From CAYUQT01 sp964596165 (GTDB lineage: Bacteria > Planctomycetota > Phycisphaerae > UBA1845 > JAFGLZ01), in assembly GCA_964596165.1 (NCBI GenBank), contig CAZQTW010000048.1, positions 1 through 50,441 on the forward strand: a stretch of 50,441 bases of DNA, given 5' to 3'. Position 1 is the first letter of the stretch, and each line of letters opens with the position of its first letter. The notes under the pieces are model-generated. The model was not told the origin of the DNA. It ran no database searches and worked only from the letters and a program-made list of their open reading frames with translations. Both the position numbers and the translations under genes were made by a program. Below, one piece after another: positions 35,083 to 44,400 of this stretch.

Positions 35083-36822
35083 TCAACTCCTTCGCCACAT
35101 CCTTCGTGAAACGAATCCGACCACGGCGAGGCCGATCGTGAGCGCCGGAAGCGCTTCACTCAGTCCGCTTCCGCACTTGAATGCCGCCTCCACCGCGTAG
35201 TCGTGATCCATCGTCAGTTGCAGAACGGCGTTGGTGTCGGTCACCGCATAGTTTGCATCGGGATAGAGCCCCGGATCGCTCCAGATCGTCCAGCCTCTGA
35301 ACGACTTGCCCTCGATGGGACTGGCGGTCAACGTCACCGGCGTGCCGGGGGCGTACAGCGGCAAATTCGGTTCCACGTCGACCGTGCCCCAACTCGCGTT
35401 CACCACGTTCAACGTCAGCGCCTGACCGTCGACGAAATTCGCCGTCACGCTCTTGTTGCCGTCCATCGTAATCGTGGTGGGATTGGTCGATCCGGAGACA
35501 TTTCCCGACCAGTTGGAGAACAAGAACCCGCCGGCGGGCATAGCCGTCAGTGTCACGATGGTCCCGTTGGCGTATTTCCCGTCGCCACCCGGCGGAGGAT
35601 CGGCGTTGATCGTCCCGCCCTCCGGAGGATTCGACGCAAGCGTCAACGTGCGACGCAGCTCCACGAAGTTTGCGGTGATGCCCTTGTTGCTGTTCATCGT
35701 GATCTGGAGGGGATTGTCCGAACCCGACGCGTCGCCGCTCCAACTGCTAAACGCGTATCCGGCGGCCGGATAGGCAATCACCGTCACAACCGATCCCCCC
35801 TCATACGTCCCGTCGCTCCGCGCCGAAGGGACCGTGCTGAACGTCCCGGCGCCCGGCGGGTTCGCCGTAAGCGTTAGCGTGTAGCCCACCTGCAAGGGAC
35901 CGCCCGCAAGATGGAAGCAGCAAAAGTCTTTCATGCGCTCCATAATGGGCACGCCGTCGACGATCTCGTTGTAGTCAAAGTCGTGATTGACCCGTGCCTC
36001 CTGGTACCACTGCTCGTGGTAGACTCCCAACGAGGCCATCCGATCGTTGAAGTTCGGGATGTCTGGGCTGTAGAAAATGACCGGGTCGAGCGTGTTGTTC
36101 AGCATGAAACAAGGGACGGCGCCCGCGTTGATCCTGTTCCAGTTGCCGTACATCGTCGAAACGACGCACATGACGGCCTGCGCGGCATAGCGAGCGGGCA
36201 CCGGGTTGTTGTTGTACTGAAGGCAGAGAGCGTCGATGCCGCCCGCCGAGCCGCCGCACGCGCAGATCTTGTTGGGGTTGATTCCCAGTGACGCGGCGTT
36301 GTCGCGCACCCAGGCGATCGCCACCGCGAAGTCTTCGATGTCCGCTTTGAGGACTTCGATGCCGGGGAATGCATAGAGATAGAACGGCCAACTCAGCCCA
36401 CTGTAGGGTCGGCTACCAAACTCCGTCCCGCCGGTAAAGCCGCCCAGGTAGTAACCGGCCTCCCAATACCGGTAGTCGGTGATGATCACCGTGAACCCGC
36501 GTTGACATATGTATCGAGCCGGATTGACAACGCGGCCATTCGTCTTGCTGCCCGATGTCCAAGCGCCGCCATCCTGAATGACAATCGCCGGCCGATTCGT
36601 CGGCACCGGTCCCAGGCCTATGTCCGTTGGCTGGTAGATGTCGCACAAGAGATTCTTGGCCCCGCTGGGAGTCGGTGCGTTGTATCGGTAGACGACGTCA
36701 CTGGTGACCGAGTATCCATAGATGGGATCGTAATAGGCGTTGCCGCCATGGACCGGAGAACTGGACACGAAAGCGACCAGCACGAGCGCGAGCATGGTCA
36801 GAGCGATGGGTATCGGTTTCAT
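35083..36822 (-). CDS. Exported alpha/beta-hydrolase (esterase) with InlB-like repeats and Cys-Gly-Ser-Gly anchor
   Basis: The protein has 579 residues from the ATG at 36822, preceded by GAGGAGGAATACTG. It has a signal peptide (PIALTMLALVLVAFVSSSPVHG). Residues about 30-310 are a BD-FAE/carboxylesterase-like alpha/beta hydrolase: VIQDGGAWTSGSK (usually HGG; here Asp replaces His), nucleophile elbow CGGSAGG (Ser192), a likely acid in NNTLDPVIF and a likely His in VNHDFDYNE. Three InlB B-like repeats follow ('YAFSSWSGDASGSDNPLQIT', 'FLFSNWSGNVSGSTNPTTIT', 'GKSFRGWTIWSDPGLYPDAN'). The tail is FKCGSGLSEALPALTIGLAV, then Arg-Arg-Met-Trp-Arg-Arg-Ser. It may deacylate plant polysaccharide at the cell surface; substrate unknown. 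Confidence 0.78.
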   Translation of the reverse strand: MKPIPIALTMLALVLVAFVSSSPVHGGNAYYDPIYGYSVTSDVVYRYNAPTPSGAKNLLCDIYQPTDIGLGPVPTNRPAIVIQDGGAWTSGSKTNGRVVNPARYICQRGFTVIITDYRYWEAGYYLGGFTGGTEFGSRPYSGLSWPFYLYAFPGIEVLKADIEDFAVAIAWVRDNAASLGINPNKICACGGSAGGIDALCLQYNNNPVPARYAAQAVMCVVSTMYGNWNRINAGAVPCFMLNNTLDPVIFYSPDIPNFNDRMASLGVYHEQWYQEARVNHDFDYNEIVDGVPIMERMKDFCCFHLAGGPLQVGYTLTLTANPPGAGTFSTVPSARSDGTYEGGSVVTVIAYPAAGYAFSSWSGDASGSDNPLQITMNSNKGITANFVELRRTLTLASNPPEGGTINADPPPGGDGKYANGTIVTLTAMPAGGFLFSNWSGNVSGSTNPTTITMDGNKSVTANFVDGQALTLNVVNASWGTVDVEPNLPLYAPGTPVTLTASPIEGKSFRGWTIWSDPGLYPDANYAVTDTNAVLQLTMDHDYAVEAAFKCGSGLSEALPALTIGLAVVGFVSRRMWRRS

Positions 36823-37015
36823 CAGTATTCCTCCTCTGCGACTTGGACCAACCTGCTATCCAGATATCCAGGCGAATTGACATTAACCTCCTGGACTTGC
36901 GCGGAGACAGACGGGTGCGCCTCCACTGCGAAAGTCCGAAAACATACGAGCGGTACAGCGCAAACCTCCCCCAAAAGTTAGCATACCCTATCCATACTGA
37001 GGCTTCAAGGAGAAT

Positions 37016-37359
37016 CTACCGCTTCTTTGACACATTTTGACGATCTGCTGCTTTCCGGACACCCGAGGAACCCCCACCGAAACGCGTGGGCCGACCGGCC
37101 GCCCACGACAACGAGCGCGTTCGGCAGGACCACGCCCTTGTTTCGAGCAGCAACGCCGGCGCCCCATCGGCTCTCCGCAACAATGCCAAGCCACCTAAAG
37201 CCGTTGCTCCGAAGGAGACCATCTCGCCGACGCCACTGCCGCACTTGGAAGCCGCCTCACCCCGCACAGTCGCGCTCATGAAAACCGTGGTCGTGTTGTG
37301 AGCGTTGACGGTGGCGTGGTGGGTATCACCCGGACAGTCCGGGCCGCACAGGGTCGGTC
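37016..37359 (-). pseudogene. Probable remnant of a Cys-Gly-Ser-Gly anchored protein gene
   Basis: Reading the minus strand from the end of the reverse transcriptase gene, one frame encodes ...NTTTVFMSATVRGEAAS followed by KCGSGVGEMVSFGATALGG, LALLRR, then a tail of about 50 residues that looks non-coding. The Cys-Gly-Ser-Gly, hydrophobic stretch and Arg pair match the tails of the proteins at 23961-25322 and 35083-36822, and the residues before it resemble the last strand of an InlB-like repeat. No upstream domain is left and the frame has no natural stop after the anchor. It looks like a truncated 3' gene end. An odd palindrome, CCCGGAC-A-GTCCGGG (37329-37343), lies in it. The match could be chance. 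Confidence 0.4.
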
Positions 37360-38250
37360 CTATTGTCCCTTCGTCAGGTCACGCTGGCGAATCACCATGG
37401 ATTGCAGCGATCGCCAGCCGTCGAGTTGGGCCTCGGTCAGCGTGGTCTGGCGGCCGGTTCGGTGGTGGTGCTCGACCGCCCGCAACCAGTGTCGCGTCGA
37501 GCGGGGGAGATTGACCTCTTCGTTGACGACCAGCCCCGTGACCGTTTGCCGATCGTGTCGTCGGCGGATGTGCAGCTTCTTGCGTTGATGCAGTTCGTAG
37601 CCTTCATCGCCGACGATGTGCTTCACGGCGCGGATCAACGTGTGAAGCTTCTCGGGCTCATCGGTGCCGAAGGAGAACGTCAGATCGTCGGCGTATCGCG
37701 AATAGATCGCTCCGAGGCGCTTAGCCAGGCCGGTCAATCGGGCGTCCATTCGGTGGTTGACCAGATTGCTGAGCCGGGGACTGGTCGGCGCGCCTTGCGG
37801 CAGCCCGCGCTTGTGAGTGCAGAGGGTGACGAGCACGTCGCCGGCCTGCCGATTCCAGCCGATCTTTCGGAAGTATCCCCGAACACGATCGGCATGCGTT
37901 GAATCGAAAAACTTCTTCAGATCCATCCTGACGACGACGGCCTGCCCCGTATGGCATACGGCGTTGGAGACGATCGAATACCCTCGTTCAAACCCCACGG
38001 CAGCCGGATGGCATCGCAATCGGCCCAGGACCCTGCGCAGAATGCGCCGCTGAAGGTCCTTCAGTGGCGGGTCGGGCGCGAGAATCTTGCGCATGCCGCC
38101 CGATCGTTTGGGGATCTCAAACTCGCGATAGCTCGGTTTGAACGCGAGCAGTTCGTCGGTGTTGACCTTCAAACGGCGCGCAAGTTCGTCAAGGCCATGC
38201 CCGGTATCGGGACCGCGATCTCGTCCGGTGAACCAATCCCAGAACCCCAT
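37360..38250 (-). CDS. Retron-type reverse transcriptase
   Basis: The protein has 296 residues from the ATG at 38250; the frame continues to an ATG at 38346, which would run into the predicted RNA gene. It starts MGFWDWFTGRDRG, then a short N-terminal helix region. Fingers/palm motifs: YREFEIPKRSGGMRKILAP (41-59), retron NAxxH (NAVCH, 96-100), motif A VVRMDLKKFF (Asp110), motif B QGAPTSP (152-158), catalytic YADD (186-189), and the retron VTG motif (237-239) in TVTGLVVNEEVNLPR. Together these mark a retron RT rather than a group II intron or DGR enzyme. It would copy an upstream ncRNA into msDNA, usually for anti-phage defence. No maturase domain and no recognised effector are adjacent. The neighbouring genes are an aldo/keto reductase and an anchor remnant. 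Confidence 0.88.
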   Translation of the reverse strand: MGFWDWFTGRDRGPDTGHGLDELARRLKVNTDELLAFKPSYREFEIPKRSGGMRKILAPDPPLKDLQRRILRRVLGRLRCHPAAVGFERGYSIVSNAVCHTGQAVVVRMDLKKFFDSTHADRVRGYFRKIGWNRQAGDVLVTLCTHKRGLPQGAPTSPRLSNLVNHRMDARLTGLAKRLGAIYSRYADDLTFSFGTDEPEKLHTLIRAVKHIVGDEGYELHQRKKLHIRRRHDRQTVTGLVVNEEVNLPRSTRHWLRAVEHHHRTGRQTTLTEAQLDGWRSLQSMVIRQRDLTKGQ

Positions 38251-38266
38251 GATGTGCGTTCCCAGA

Positions 38267-38449
38267 CGTCGGAGGACATGAACAGGACACGGGCTCACAA
38301 TCGAGCCCGTGTCCTCGCTGTCTTGCCTGAAGCGCGGCTTCAGCAACCGAATCTCAAGGAGGCCCGTTTGGCCCCGGCCGACGAAACATCAGCCCGTGCT
38401 CTGCATTTGAGCACCACCAAGACAGCGAAGAACATCGTGTTCTCCGTCG
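38267..38449 (-). ncRNA. Candidate retron msr-msd RNA
   Basis: The DNA just upstream of the RT start folds strongly on the coding strand. CTTCGCTGTCTTG (38430-38418) pairs with CAAGACAGCGAGG (38325-38313) at all 13 positions, one a G-T wobble. Inside lie GGGGCC/GGCCTC and TTGCTGAAGC / GCTTCAGGCAA (38346-38323) hairpins. After this stem comes a perfect 12-bp hairpin GGACACGGGCTC / GAGCCCGTGTCC (38314-38285) with a 6-nt loop. An outer weaker pairing, CGACGGAGAACAC (38449-38437) with CATGTCCTCCGACG (38280-38267), matches at 10 of 13. This is the layout expected of a1/a2 repeats around msr and msd, but the ends, the branching G and the msd boundary are not fixed. The 12-bp hairpin may instead be a REP-like element. 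Confidence 0.5.
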
Positions 38450-38657
38450 GTGCGGCTGTCAAGCATCGGTCTTTCGGCAGGGCATGTCGCCGATCCGACC
38501 GTCGCCCGGCGCATCACCGACGCCTGCCTGGGCGTGTTCGGCCCTGACCGATCGCACCGGCAGGTCCGACCCGGCGGCCGGCCCTACAGCCAACATCGCG
38601 CCTTTCAGGAAGACGCGTCTGCACGTGGCCACTCTCCTGGTCGGTGGACCGGCGTCT

Positions 38658-39653
38658 TTACGCCACCGGTCCGCCCAGTTCTTCGAACACGCGGCGGATG
38701 GCAACCAAGTCGCAGTCGGAAAGCCTGATTCCCGCCGCCCCCACGTTCTCGGCCACCTGCTTGGCCGTTCGGGCGCCGACCAAGGCCGTGGTCACACCCG
38801 GCTGCGCCAGGACCCAGGCGACCGACAACTGGCCCAACGTCGCGCGGTACCCGTCGGCGATGGGACGGACCTTCTCGAGTGCCCCGAGCACGCGACCGCG
38901 GTTGGCGGGTTGGAACCACTCCTTGCGGCTGCGCACATCCGACGGCGGGAAGGTGCGGTCCATGGCGACCGCCCCCGTCAGCAGGCCCATGGCCATCGGG
39001 CTGTAGACGATCACGCCGACGTGGTGGTCCCTGCAGTACGGCAGGGGATCGGCCTCTATGTTGCGCTCGATGAGGTTGTACTTGATCTGGTCGGAGATGA
39101 CGGGGGCCAACGCGTTCGCCTCCGCCAACTGAGCAGCGTTGTAGTTGCACATGCCGATGTGCCGGATCTTGCCCTGTTCCTTCAGCCGGGCGAGCGCCCC
39201 CATGGTCTCTTGGGCCGATGCACTGGTGCTCGGCCAGTGAACCTGGTAGAGATCGATCGCGTCGACGCCGAGCCGCTTGAGGCTCTGTTCGCATTCGTAC
39301 CGGATCGACGCGGCGGTGACGTTCTTGTGGCAATCGATGTTGCGGCCATCGGGTGCCTGGATCGTGAAGAAGAACTCCCCTTCGGCGCTGTCCCAGCGCA
39401 AGCCGCACTTGGTCAGAACCTTGACCTTATCGCGCCTGCCCGCGATGGCCTTCCCGACGAGCACCTCGCTGTGTCCGCAGCCGTACATCGGGGCCGTGTC
39501 GATCGCATTCACTCCGTGGTCGATCGCGGCTTGGATCGCCTTGACCGCCTCGACGTCATCGCTACCGCCCCAGAAGAGCCCGCCGATCGCCCACGCCCCA
39601 AAAGTAATCACCGGCAACTCGAGTTCGCTCGTACCCACCCGCCGCTGTTCCAT
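38658..39653 (-). CDS. Aldo/keto reductase
   Basis: This 331-residue NADPH-dependent oxidoreductase begins MEQRRVGTSELELPVITFGA, with GGAGGCGACCT before the ATG. The catalytic tetrad is readable: Asp and Tyr in AIDTAPMYG, Lys in KVLTKCG and His in LYQVHWP. Cofactor-binding signatures appear near the C-terminus (VTTALVGARTAKQVAENVGA). It is closest to the COG0667 group of bacterial aldo/keto reductases; the carbonyl substrate cannot be told. The stop codon lies within a stem-loop (GGCGT-CTTT-ACGCC with outer GGACC/GGTCC, 38646-38672). It lies upstream of the retron locus on the same strand, but there is no reason to link the two functions. Confidence 0.88.
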   Translation of the reverse strand: MEQRRVGTSELELPVITFGAWAIGGLFWGGSDDVEAVKAIQAAIDHGVNAIDTAPMYGCGHSEVLVGKAIAGRRDKVKVLTKCGLRWDSAEGEFFFTIQAPDGRNIDCHKNVTAASIRYECEQSLKRLGVDAIDLYQVHWPSTSASAQETMGALARLKEQGKIRHIGMCNYNAAQLAEANALAPVISDQIKYNLIERNIEADPLPYCRDHHVGVIVYSPMAMGLLTGAVAMDRTFPPSDVRSRKEWFQPANRGRVLGALEKVRPIADGYRATLGQLSVAWVLAQPGVTTALVGARTAKQVAENVGAAGIRLSDCDLVAIRRVFEELGGPVA

Positions 39654-39993
39654 AGGTCGCCTCCGGCAACTGATCTGACAAACGTCAATGGGGCGGATTG
39701 TACCGCATGCCCGCCGGGTTTGCCTCCGGAACAGGAAACGAATGCCCCCACCGGATCACGGATATGAGACGCAGGTCACTGGAAGTTCGTTCCTTCGGGC
39801 GCGTCCGACGAATAGCGCCTCGCGCAGACAAGCCCCCCTCAATCCTCCCTCCTCATCGCGGGAAGCCGTACCACGCATATCGAACAGCGGTTTGTCCGAG
39901 GTATTCGTACCGGCGCATGGCCTCCGGCGGCTATTGTGGGGCTCCGCGAGTCGTGCGAGAATCCGTTCGTTTCCTAACGAGAGGGTACGGACG
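39654..39993. promoter_or_regulatory. Divergent intergenic region
   Basis: This 340-bp stretch lies between the divergent aldo/keto reductase and GH32/43-like genes. It must hold promoters for both, but I see no clear -35/-10 pair and no gene with a credible start. Confidence 0.4.
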
Positions 39994-41424
39994 ATGCACA
40001 ATCTACAATTCAGTTTCGCCAGCTTCCACTTGGCCATTGGGATGGTTGCCGCGATGGTCTCCACGGCCAAAGGTGAAGAGACGGCCAAGGGCGATGTCAG
40101 CAAGGATCGCCCAAGAATTCGGTATCCCATCGAAGTCGGCCGGGAAAAGCAGCTCTTCGTCGATGAGGTCGTCATTGAATCGATGCAGGGCGTGCAAAGG
40201 ACCTACCACGCGCCCACCAAGTACGCCCGAAACCCGATCCTCGTTCCCGAGAAACCCTGGGAGACGCAGGCGAAATCCATCCTGCCGCTGAGCGTGCACC
40301 GCGACCCCGACACGGGCAACCTTCGGGTGTGGTATTCCGCCTGGGGCAAACAGGTCGATAAGCCGACGTTCATGTGCGTGGCCGACTCGAAGGACGGCCT
40401 CCACTGGTCGCGGCCCAACCTGGGGCTGGTGGAGTTCAACGGCTCGAAAGACAACAACATCATCCGCGAGGGGCGAATGTTTCGCGTCCTCTACGATCCG
40501 CGCGATGCGGACCCGGCCAGACGCTACAAGGCGATCATCCGCGACGCCGGTTTCCTGGCCGGCTTCTCGCCGGACGGTCTACGGTGGAAGACCACCGTGC
40601 CCGTGTTGCGAGAGGCCTTCGACGCCACCAGCGTCCACTGGGACCCGGTCGGCGAAAAGTGGATCGCCTCGTGCAAGATCTGGAAGAACGGACGGCGGAT
40701 GCGCGGCTACTCCGAGAGCAAGGATTTCATCCACTGGACGCCGGTTGCGTTTATGCTGGCGGCCGACGAAAAGGACAAGCCGGCCGACCAACTCTACAGC
40801 ATGGCCATCGCGCGATACGAGAGCGTCTACGTCGGACTGTTGAAGGTCTACGACACGGCCGCCGACCGATGCGACGTTCAATGCGCATTCAGCAGGAACG
40901 CAAAATCCTGGGAGCGTCCGGAACGGACGCCGTTTCTGCCCAACGCGCCGAATAAGGGCGACTGGGACTACGGCAACATCGACCAGCCGGAACAGCCGAT
41001 TCGCATGGGCGATGAACTGTGGTTCTTCTACAGCGGGCGAAGCACGCTGCACAATCAAAAGCCCAATGACGGCGCGATGGGACTGGCCAGGCTGAGGCTC
41101 GACGGATTCGCGTCGATCGCGGGCGGTAACGATGAAGGCATCTTGACCACCCGGCCATTGATCCTCAAAGGCAAGACACTGTACGTCAACGCCAACGCCG
41201 AGAACGGCGAATTGCGAGTTGAGATCGCGCGGGCGGACTCGAGACAAACCGATGAGCCGGTTGCGCCGTTCACGAAAGCCAACGGTGCGCCGATCACCGT
41301 CGATCGAGTCCGTCATGACGTTCGCTGGAAGGGGTCGGACGACATCCGGCCGTTGGCCGGCAAACCCGTTCGGCTTCGGTTCCACCTGAAAAATGCCAGG
41401 TTGTATTCGTTCTGGGTGGAATAG
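39994..41424 (+). CDS. Exported GH32/43-like beta-propeller protein
   Basis: The protein has 476 residues from the ATG at 39994, which leads into a signal peptide (FHLAIGMVAAMVSTAKGEE); the open frame extends 100 codons upstream without support. Repeated blade-like motifs ('KQLFVDEVVIESMQGVQRTYH', 'NLRVWYSAWGKQ', 'LWFFYSGRSTLHN', 'DGLRWKTTVPVL', 'DFIHWTPVAFML') indicate a five-bladed beta-propeller like the GH32/GH43 clans. A C-terminal beta segment ends in LRFHLKNARLYSFWVE. Catalytic residues cannot be assigned with certainty. Such genes commonly sit in planctomycete sugar-degradation clusters. It is 70 bp upstream of the GH78 gene, possibly in one operon. Confidence 0.7.
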   Translation: MHNLQFSFASFHLAIGMVAAMVSTAKGEETAKGDVSKDRPRIRYPIEVGREKQLFVDEVVIESMQGVQRTYHAPTKYARNPILVPEKPWETQAKSILPLSVHRDPDTGNLRVWYSAWGKQVDKPTFMCVADSKDGLHWSRPNLGLVEFNGSKDNNIIREGRMFRVLYDPRDADPARRYKAIIRDAGFLAGFSPDGLRWKTTVPVLREAFDATSVHWDPVGEKWIASCKIWKNGRRMRGYSESKDFIHWTPVAFMLAADEKDKPADQLYSMAIARYESVYVGLLKVYDTAADRCDVQCAFSRNAKSWERPERTPFLPNAPNKGDWDYGNIDQPEQPIRMGDELWFFYSGRSTLHNQKPNDGAMGLARLRLDGFASIAGGNDEGILTTRPLILKGKTLYVNANAENGELRVEIARADSRQTDEPVAPFTKANGAPITVDRVRHDVRWKGSDDIRPLAGKPVRLRFHLKNARLYSFWVE

Positions 41425-41493
41425 GCACCGTGTCGTCGGTCAACAAGAAGAGGTCCGCTGCCTGGTCCTCCGGAGTCCGAGAAGGAGCATGCG

Positions 41494-44400
41494 ATGCGAG
41501 TCTTCAATTCGACCCGATTGGCGTCGATCCTCGGCGTGACGATCGTCGGTATCCTGCTGACGGCGGGGTGTCAGGCGCCCGTTCGAGGTCCGGGCGAAAA
41601 GGAGGCCGCCGTACGAGGCCTGCGGATCGCTCACCTGCGGTGTGAGTACCTCGTCAATCCGTCGGCCATCGACGCGCTGCAACCGAGATTGAGCTGGGTC
41701 CTTGCTTCGGGCGAGCGTGGGCAGCGGCAAACCGCCTACCGAGTCCTGGCGGCCAGTTCGCAGGGGCTTCTGGACAAGGACCAAGGCGACCTGTGGGATA
41801 GCGGCAAGGTCGATTCCGACCGGACGATCCAGGTGGTCTACGCGGGCAAGCCCCTGTGCTCGCGGATGCGTGTATGGTGGAAGGTCCGCGCGTGGGATAA
41901 GGACGGCAAGCCCTCGGCGTGGAGCCCGCCGGCGACGTGGGCGATGGGACTGCTGAGTGATTCCGACTGGCAGGCCCGTTGGATCGAGGCCCCCGTCGAT
42001 CTGCCCGCTTTCCGACCGGCCCACAATGGCTATCACAGCACGTTCGCCGCCAAGGCGGATGCGGCCAAGTGGGTCACGATCGACCTGGGTCAACCTCGGC
42101 GGATCGAGGCCGTCCGCCTCTGGCCGGCGAGGCCGTATGACTGGCAGCCCGATACGCCGGGGTTCTTGTTCCCCGTTCGCTTCCGCGTCGACGTGTCCGA
42201 TGCCTCCGACTTCAAGACGTTCAAGACGGTCGTCGATCGAACGGCGCAGGACGTCTCGAACCCCGGCACCGAGGCGCCGAGATTCACCTTTGAGCCGACA
42301 ACCGCCCGATACGTCCGTCTCCACGTCACAAAGCTCGCCCATCGCGACGCGGGCCAGTACGCCTTCGCCCTGGCACAGATGGAGGTCTTCGAGGGCGGAG
42401 CGAACGTGGCGCTGAACAAGAGTGTGACGGCCACAGACTGTGTCGAGGGCACGTGGTCGAAGCCGGCGCTCACAAATGGGATAACCGTTCCTCAGAAGGC
42501 CGTTGTCCCCGACCGCCAACCGTCGCCGATGTTTCGCAAGACGTTCACACTGGTGGCAGCACCCAAACGGGCGATTGCGTACGTCTCGGCGCTCGGGCTG
42601 TATGAGCTGCGCCTCAACGGCCGGCGAGTCGGCGACCACGTACTGGCCCCGGAATGGACGGACTACACCAAGCGGATCCAGTATCAGGCGTACGACGTGA
42701 CGGACCTGTTGCACCAAGGTGACAATGCCGTCGGGGCGATCTTGGGCGACGGCTGGTACGCCGGGCGAATCGGGCTGGCGTTCATCGTTCCGGGCGGGCC
42801 GACGTTCGGCATCTATGGCCAGATCCCCCGGCTGATCGCGCAGGTGGACATCGAGACGGCCGACGGCCGCATTGAGTGCGTGGTTACGGATGATACCTGG
42901 CGCGTCACGATGGACGGGCCCGTTCGCGTCAACGATATCCTTGACGGCGAAACGGTCGATGCGAGGAAGGACATGCCGGGCTGGGATTCGCCTGGATTCA
43001 ATGATTCCGCCTGGAAGCCGGTTCGCCTCGCGCAGAAGGTCCTCGGGCGACTGGTCGCCCAGCCGAACGAGCCGATCCGCGTGACGAAGGAGCTCGAACC
43101 GGTCCTGTTGGCCGAGCCCAAGCCGGGCGTCTTCATCTACGACCTCGGCCAGAACATGGTGGGTGGGATCCGCCTGACGGCCCGGGCTCCCGCCGGAACG
43201 ACGATGACGTTGCGCTACGGCGAGGCGATCAACCCCGATGGCACGCTCTACACAGCTAATCTTCGCGGCGCAGCGCAGACCGACCGCTACACGTTCCGCG
43301 GCAGCGAGCCGGAGATCTTCGAGCCCCGATTTACCTATCACGGCTTCCGCTATGTGGAGATCACCGGTCTACCGAACAAGCCCGCTCGCGACGCGATGCT
43401 CGGTCGCGTGTTCCATTCCTCTTCGCCCGATGTCGGGCAGTTCGAATGCTCCAGCCCGATGCTGAACCGCCTCTGGCGGAACATCTTCTGGACCCAGCGG
43501 GCAAACCTGATGAGCACGCCCACGGATTGCCCGCAGCGCGACGAGCGGCTCGGATGGATGGGCGATATCCAGGTCTTCTCGCAAACGGCCTGCTTCAACA
43601 TGGACATGGCCGGCTTCTTCACTAAGTGGGTGCGCGACGTCCGCGACGACCAGGCCGACGACGGCCGGTATCCCGACTTCGCCCCGCACCCCTTCGACTA
43701 CAACGCCCGGTTTTCGGGCGTGCCGGCCTGGGGCGATGCGGGCGTCGTCGTGCCGTGGCGGATGTACCAGAACTACGGCGACACGCGGATGCTGACGGAA
43801 CACCTCGAATCGGCCAAGCGGTGGATCGAATACATCCACAAGAACAACCCCGATCTGATCTGGCGCAACGGACGAAACAACGACTACAACGACTGGCTCA
43901 ACGCCGATACGCTGAAGCTCGACAACTGGCCCCAGAAGGGCGGGGCGGTGCCGCAAGAGGTACTGGCCACGGCCTTCTTCGCCCACTCGACGGAGCTGGT
44001 TTCGAAAATGGCCGCCGCCATCGGTCGGAAGGACGATGCAGCGACGTATGCCAAGCTGGCGGCCGACATCAAGGCGGCCTTCTGCAAAACCTTCGTCCAC
44101 CCCGATGGTCGCATTCAAGGCGATACCCAGGCCGGCTACGCCTTGGCGCTGCACTTCAACATCCTCCCCGAGTCGCAGCGAAAGGCGGCCACGCAGCACC
44201 TGCTCGCGGGCATCGCCAAGTACAAGGGACACATCTCCACGGGCATCCAGAGCACCATCCGCATGATGCTCGAACTGACCCGCACGGGCCACAACGACGT
44301 CGCCTATCAGCTCATCAACAACCGCACGATGCCGTCCTGGGGCTACTCGATCGACCAGGGCGCCACGACGGTCTGGGAGCGATGGGACGGCTACGTCGCC

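Noticed and set aside
37016..37279. Retron effector gene downstream of the RT
   Set aside because: The short frame has a sorting-tag-like segment and then apparently non-coding sequence; no effector domain.
37360..38250. Diversity-generating retroelement
   Set aside because: No template/variable repeat pair or C-type lectin target seen nearby, and NAxxH/VTG motifs point to a retron.
41440..43341. Minus-strand open frame of 633 codons opposite the GH78 gene
   Set aside because: Mirror of the rhamnosidase frame, rich in Arg, Asp and Val, with no ribosome-binding site or family.
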